Source: an uncultured Synergistales bacterium (GTDB lineage Bacteria; Synergistota; Synergistia; Synergistales; Aminobacteriaceae). From it: DNA of 6,248 nucleotides. The notes beneath the pieces are model-generated. The model searched no databases and was not told the DNA's origin. It saw nothing but the letters and a program-made list of their open reading frames with translations. The stretch lies in NCBI GenBank assembly GCA_937957815.1, contig CALFXN010000346.1, forward strand, positions 1 through 6,248, written 5' to 3'. Numbering within the stretch: the first letter of the stretch is position 1; every line of letters starts with the position of its first letter. A program made the translations under genes and the position numbers. Positions 5,749 through 6,248 of the stretch are shown in pieces.

Positions 5749-5775
5749 TACGAATGGGTGTCTTCCCGGACGAAT

Positions 5776-5800
5776 CAGGGCGGCCTTTCGGGCCGCCCTG
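5776..5800 (-). terminator. GC-rich hairpin after the TRAP binding-protein gene (terminator-like, no T-tract)
   Basis: A perfect 10-bp stem, cagggcggcc with ggccgccctg, closes a 5-base loop (cgaaa on the minus strand). It starts 16 bases after the TAA of the TRAP gene and ends 41 bases before the ftcD start. The following minus-strand sequence is attcgtccggg, without a U-run, so it may be a weak or factor-dependent terminator. Equally it may be a 3' stabiliser that keeps binding-protein mRNA abundant relative to downstream genes. An outer cggg/cccg pairing (5813-5816 with 5765-5768) may extend it. Confidence 0.6.
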
Positions 5801-5816
5801 CGAATCCGCCCTCGGG

Positions 5817-6248
5817 TTATTTCATCGACGCTTCGACTGAGGCCATCTCCTCGCGGAACTGTGCGAGCAGCTTCTTCGCGAATTCCGGGTTCCTCGAAAG
5901 CTGGAAGTACGTCTCGTCGGCCTTCTTGGCGATCTCGCGGAACGCGGCGCGCTCTTCGGCGGTCAGTTCGACGAGCTCCTGCCCGGGCTTGAATTCCTTG
6001 ACCATCATTTCGAGACGCTTCGTGTTGAGGTCGTCCTGAACCTTCAGGATATAGGGGCGAAGCTCCTCGACGCTTTCGAGGACGATCTTCCGGATGTCCT
6101 CGGGAAGGCCCTTGAGGAACTGGAGATTCGCGAGATTCTGCATGACGTAGATGTTGTGGCGGGACGCGATCAGACACTTCTGGACTTCCATGAACTTCAT
6201 TTCCTGAACGATATACGGCGCGTTCTCCTGCCCCTCGACGGTCCTGAG
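5817..6248 (-). CDS. TRAP transporter substrate-binding protein, DctP type, C-terminal part
   Basis: The reading frame enters from the right edge and runs 143 codons to TAA at 5817-5819. The visible protein begins LRTVEGQENAPYIVQEMKF, where EGQENAP corresponds to the DGQENP block of DctP-family periplasmic binding proteins (PF03480), followed by FMEVQKCLIASRHNIYVM (family FxEVQKYLxxxxHxY). LPEDIRKIVLESVEE is the characteristic long helix segment, and the tail is charged and helical, ending MASVEASMK. DctP proteins have about 330-350 residues, so roughly 200, including the signal peptide and substrate-clamping Arg, are off the window. Methionines at the ATG at 6200 and 6191 are internal, since the family match continues upstream of them. 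The protein would deliver an organic acid or amino-acid-like ligand to a DctQM permease; the ligand cannot be read from this part. ftcD and the cyclodeaminase follow on the same strand. Confidence 0.88.
   Translation of the reverse strand, partial: LRTVEGQENAPYIVQEMKFMEVQKCLIASRHNIYVMQNLANLQFLKGLPEDIRKIVLESVEELRPYILKVQDDLNTKRLEMMVKEFKPGQELVELTAEERAAFREIAKKADETYFQLSRNPEFAKKLLAQFREEMASVEASMK

Overview
The window is GC-rich and densely coded, and looks like a bacterial chromosome segment. The left two thirds read rightward (+) and the right third reads leftward (-); the two blocks converge on a short gap at about 4273-4439. Start codons ATG and GTG, clear Shine-Dalgarno sequences and repeated ATGA stop/start overlaps are all bacterial. 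The mix of TRAP transport, formimidoyltransferase/cyclodeaminase and an arsenosugar-type radical SAM cluster would suit an anaerobic or amino-acid-degrading lineage (for example Synergistota or a deltaproteobacterial group). That placement is a guess; no marker gene is present.

Left block (+), about 1-4272: the tail of an unidentified membrane protein, a UPF0104/lysylphosphatidylglycerol-synthase-type integral membrane protein, a C_GCAxxG_C_C cysteine-rich protein, then a hairpin-bearing gap. After the gap come a carboxymuconolactone decarboxylase/AhpD-like small protein, the radical SAM protein ArsS, and a two-domain protein fusing the two glycosyltransferase-like families (TIGR04282 and TIGR04283) that usually accompany ArsS. 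The last three define an arsenosugar biosynthesis-type module. No arsenite methyltransferase (ArsM), ArsR or arsenite pump lies in the window. The expected logic is that ArsS adds a SAM-derived 5'-deoxyadenosyl group to methylated arsenic, and the glycosyltransferase-like domains then process or decorate the product. The chemistry of the accessory proteins is not established from sequence.

Right block (-), about 6248-4440: the C-terminal part of a TRAP transporter substrate-binding protein (its 5' end is off the window), a strong hairpin, glutamate formimidoyltransferase, and a cyclodeaminase/cyclohydrolase-family gene. The last two would hand a formimino group to tetrahydrofolate and convert it to methenyl-THF. 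The cyclodeaminase, however, is only 125 residues and appears to lack about 80 residues from its centre.

All three larger gaps contain inverted repeats. The convergent gap holds a 93-base, nearly continuous inverted repeat flanked by a 4-base direct repeat. No tRNA, rRNA, CRISPR array, transposase gene or convincing sigma-70 promoter was seen.
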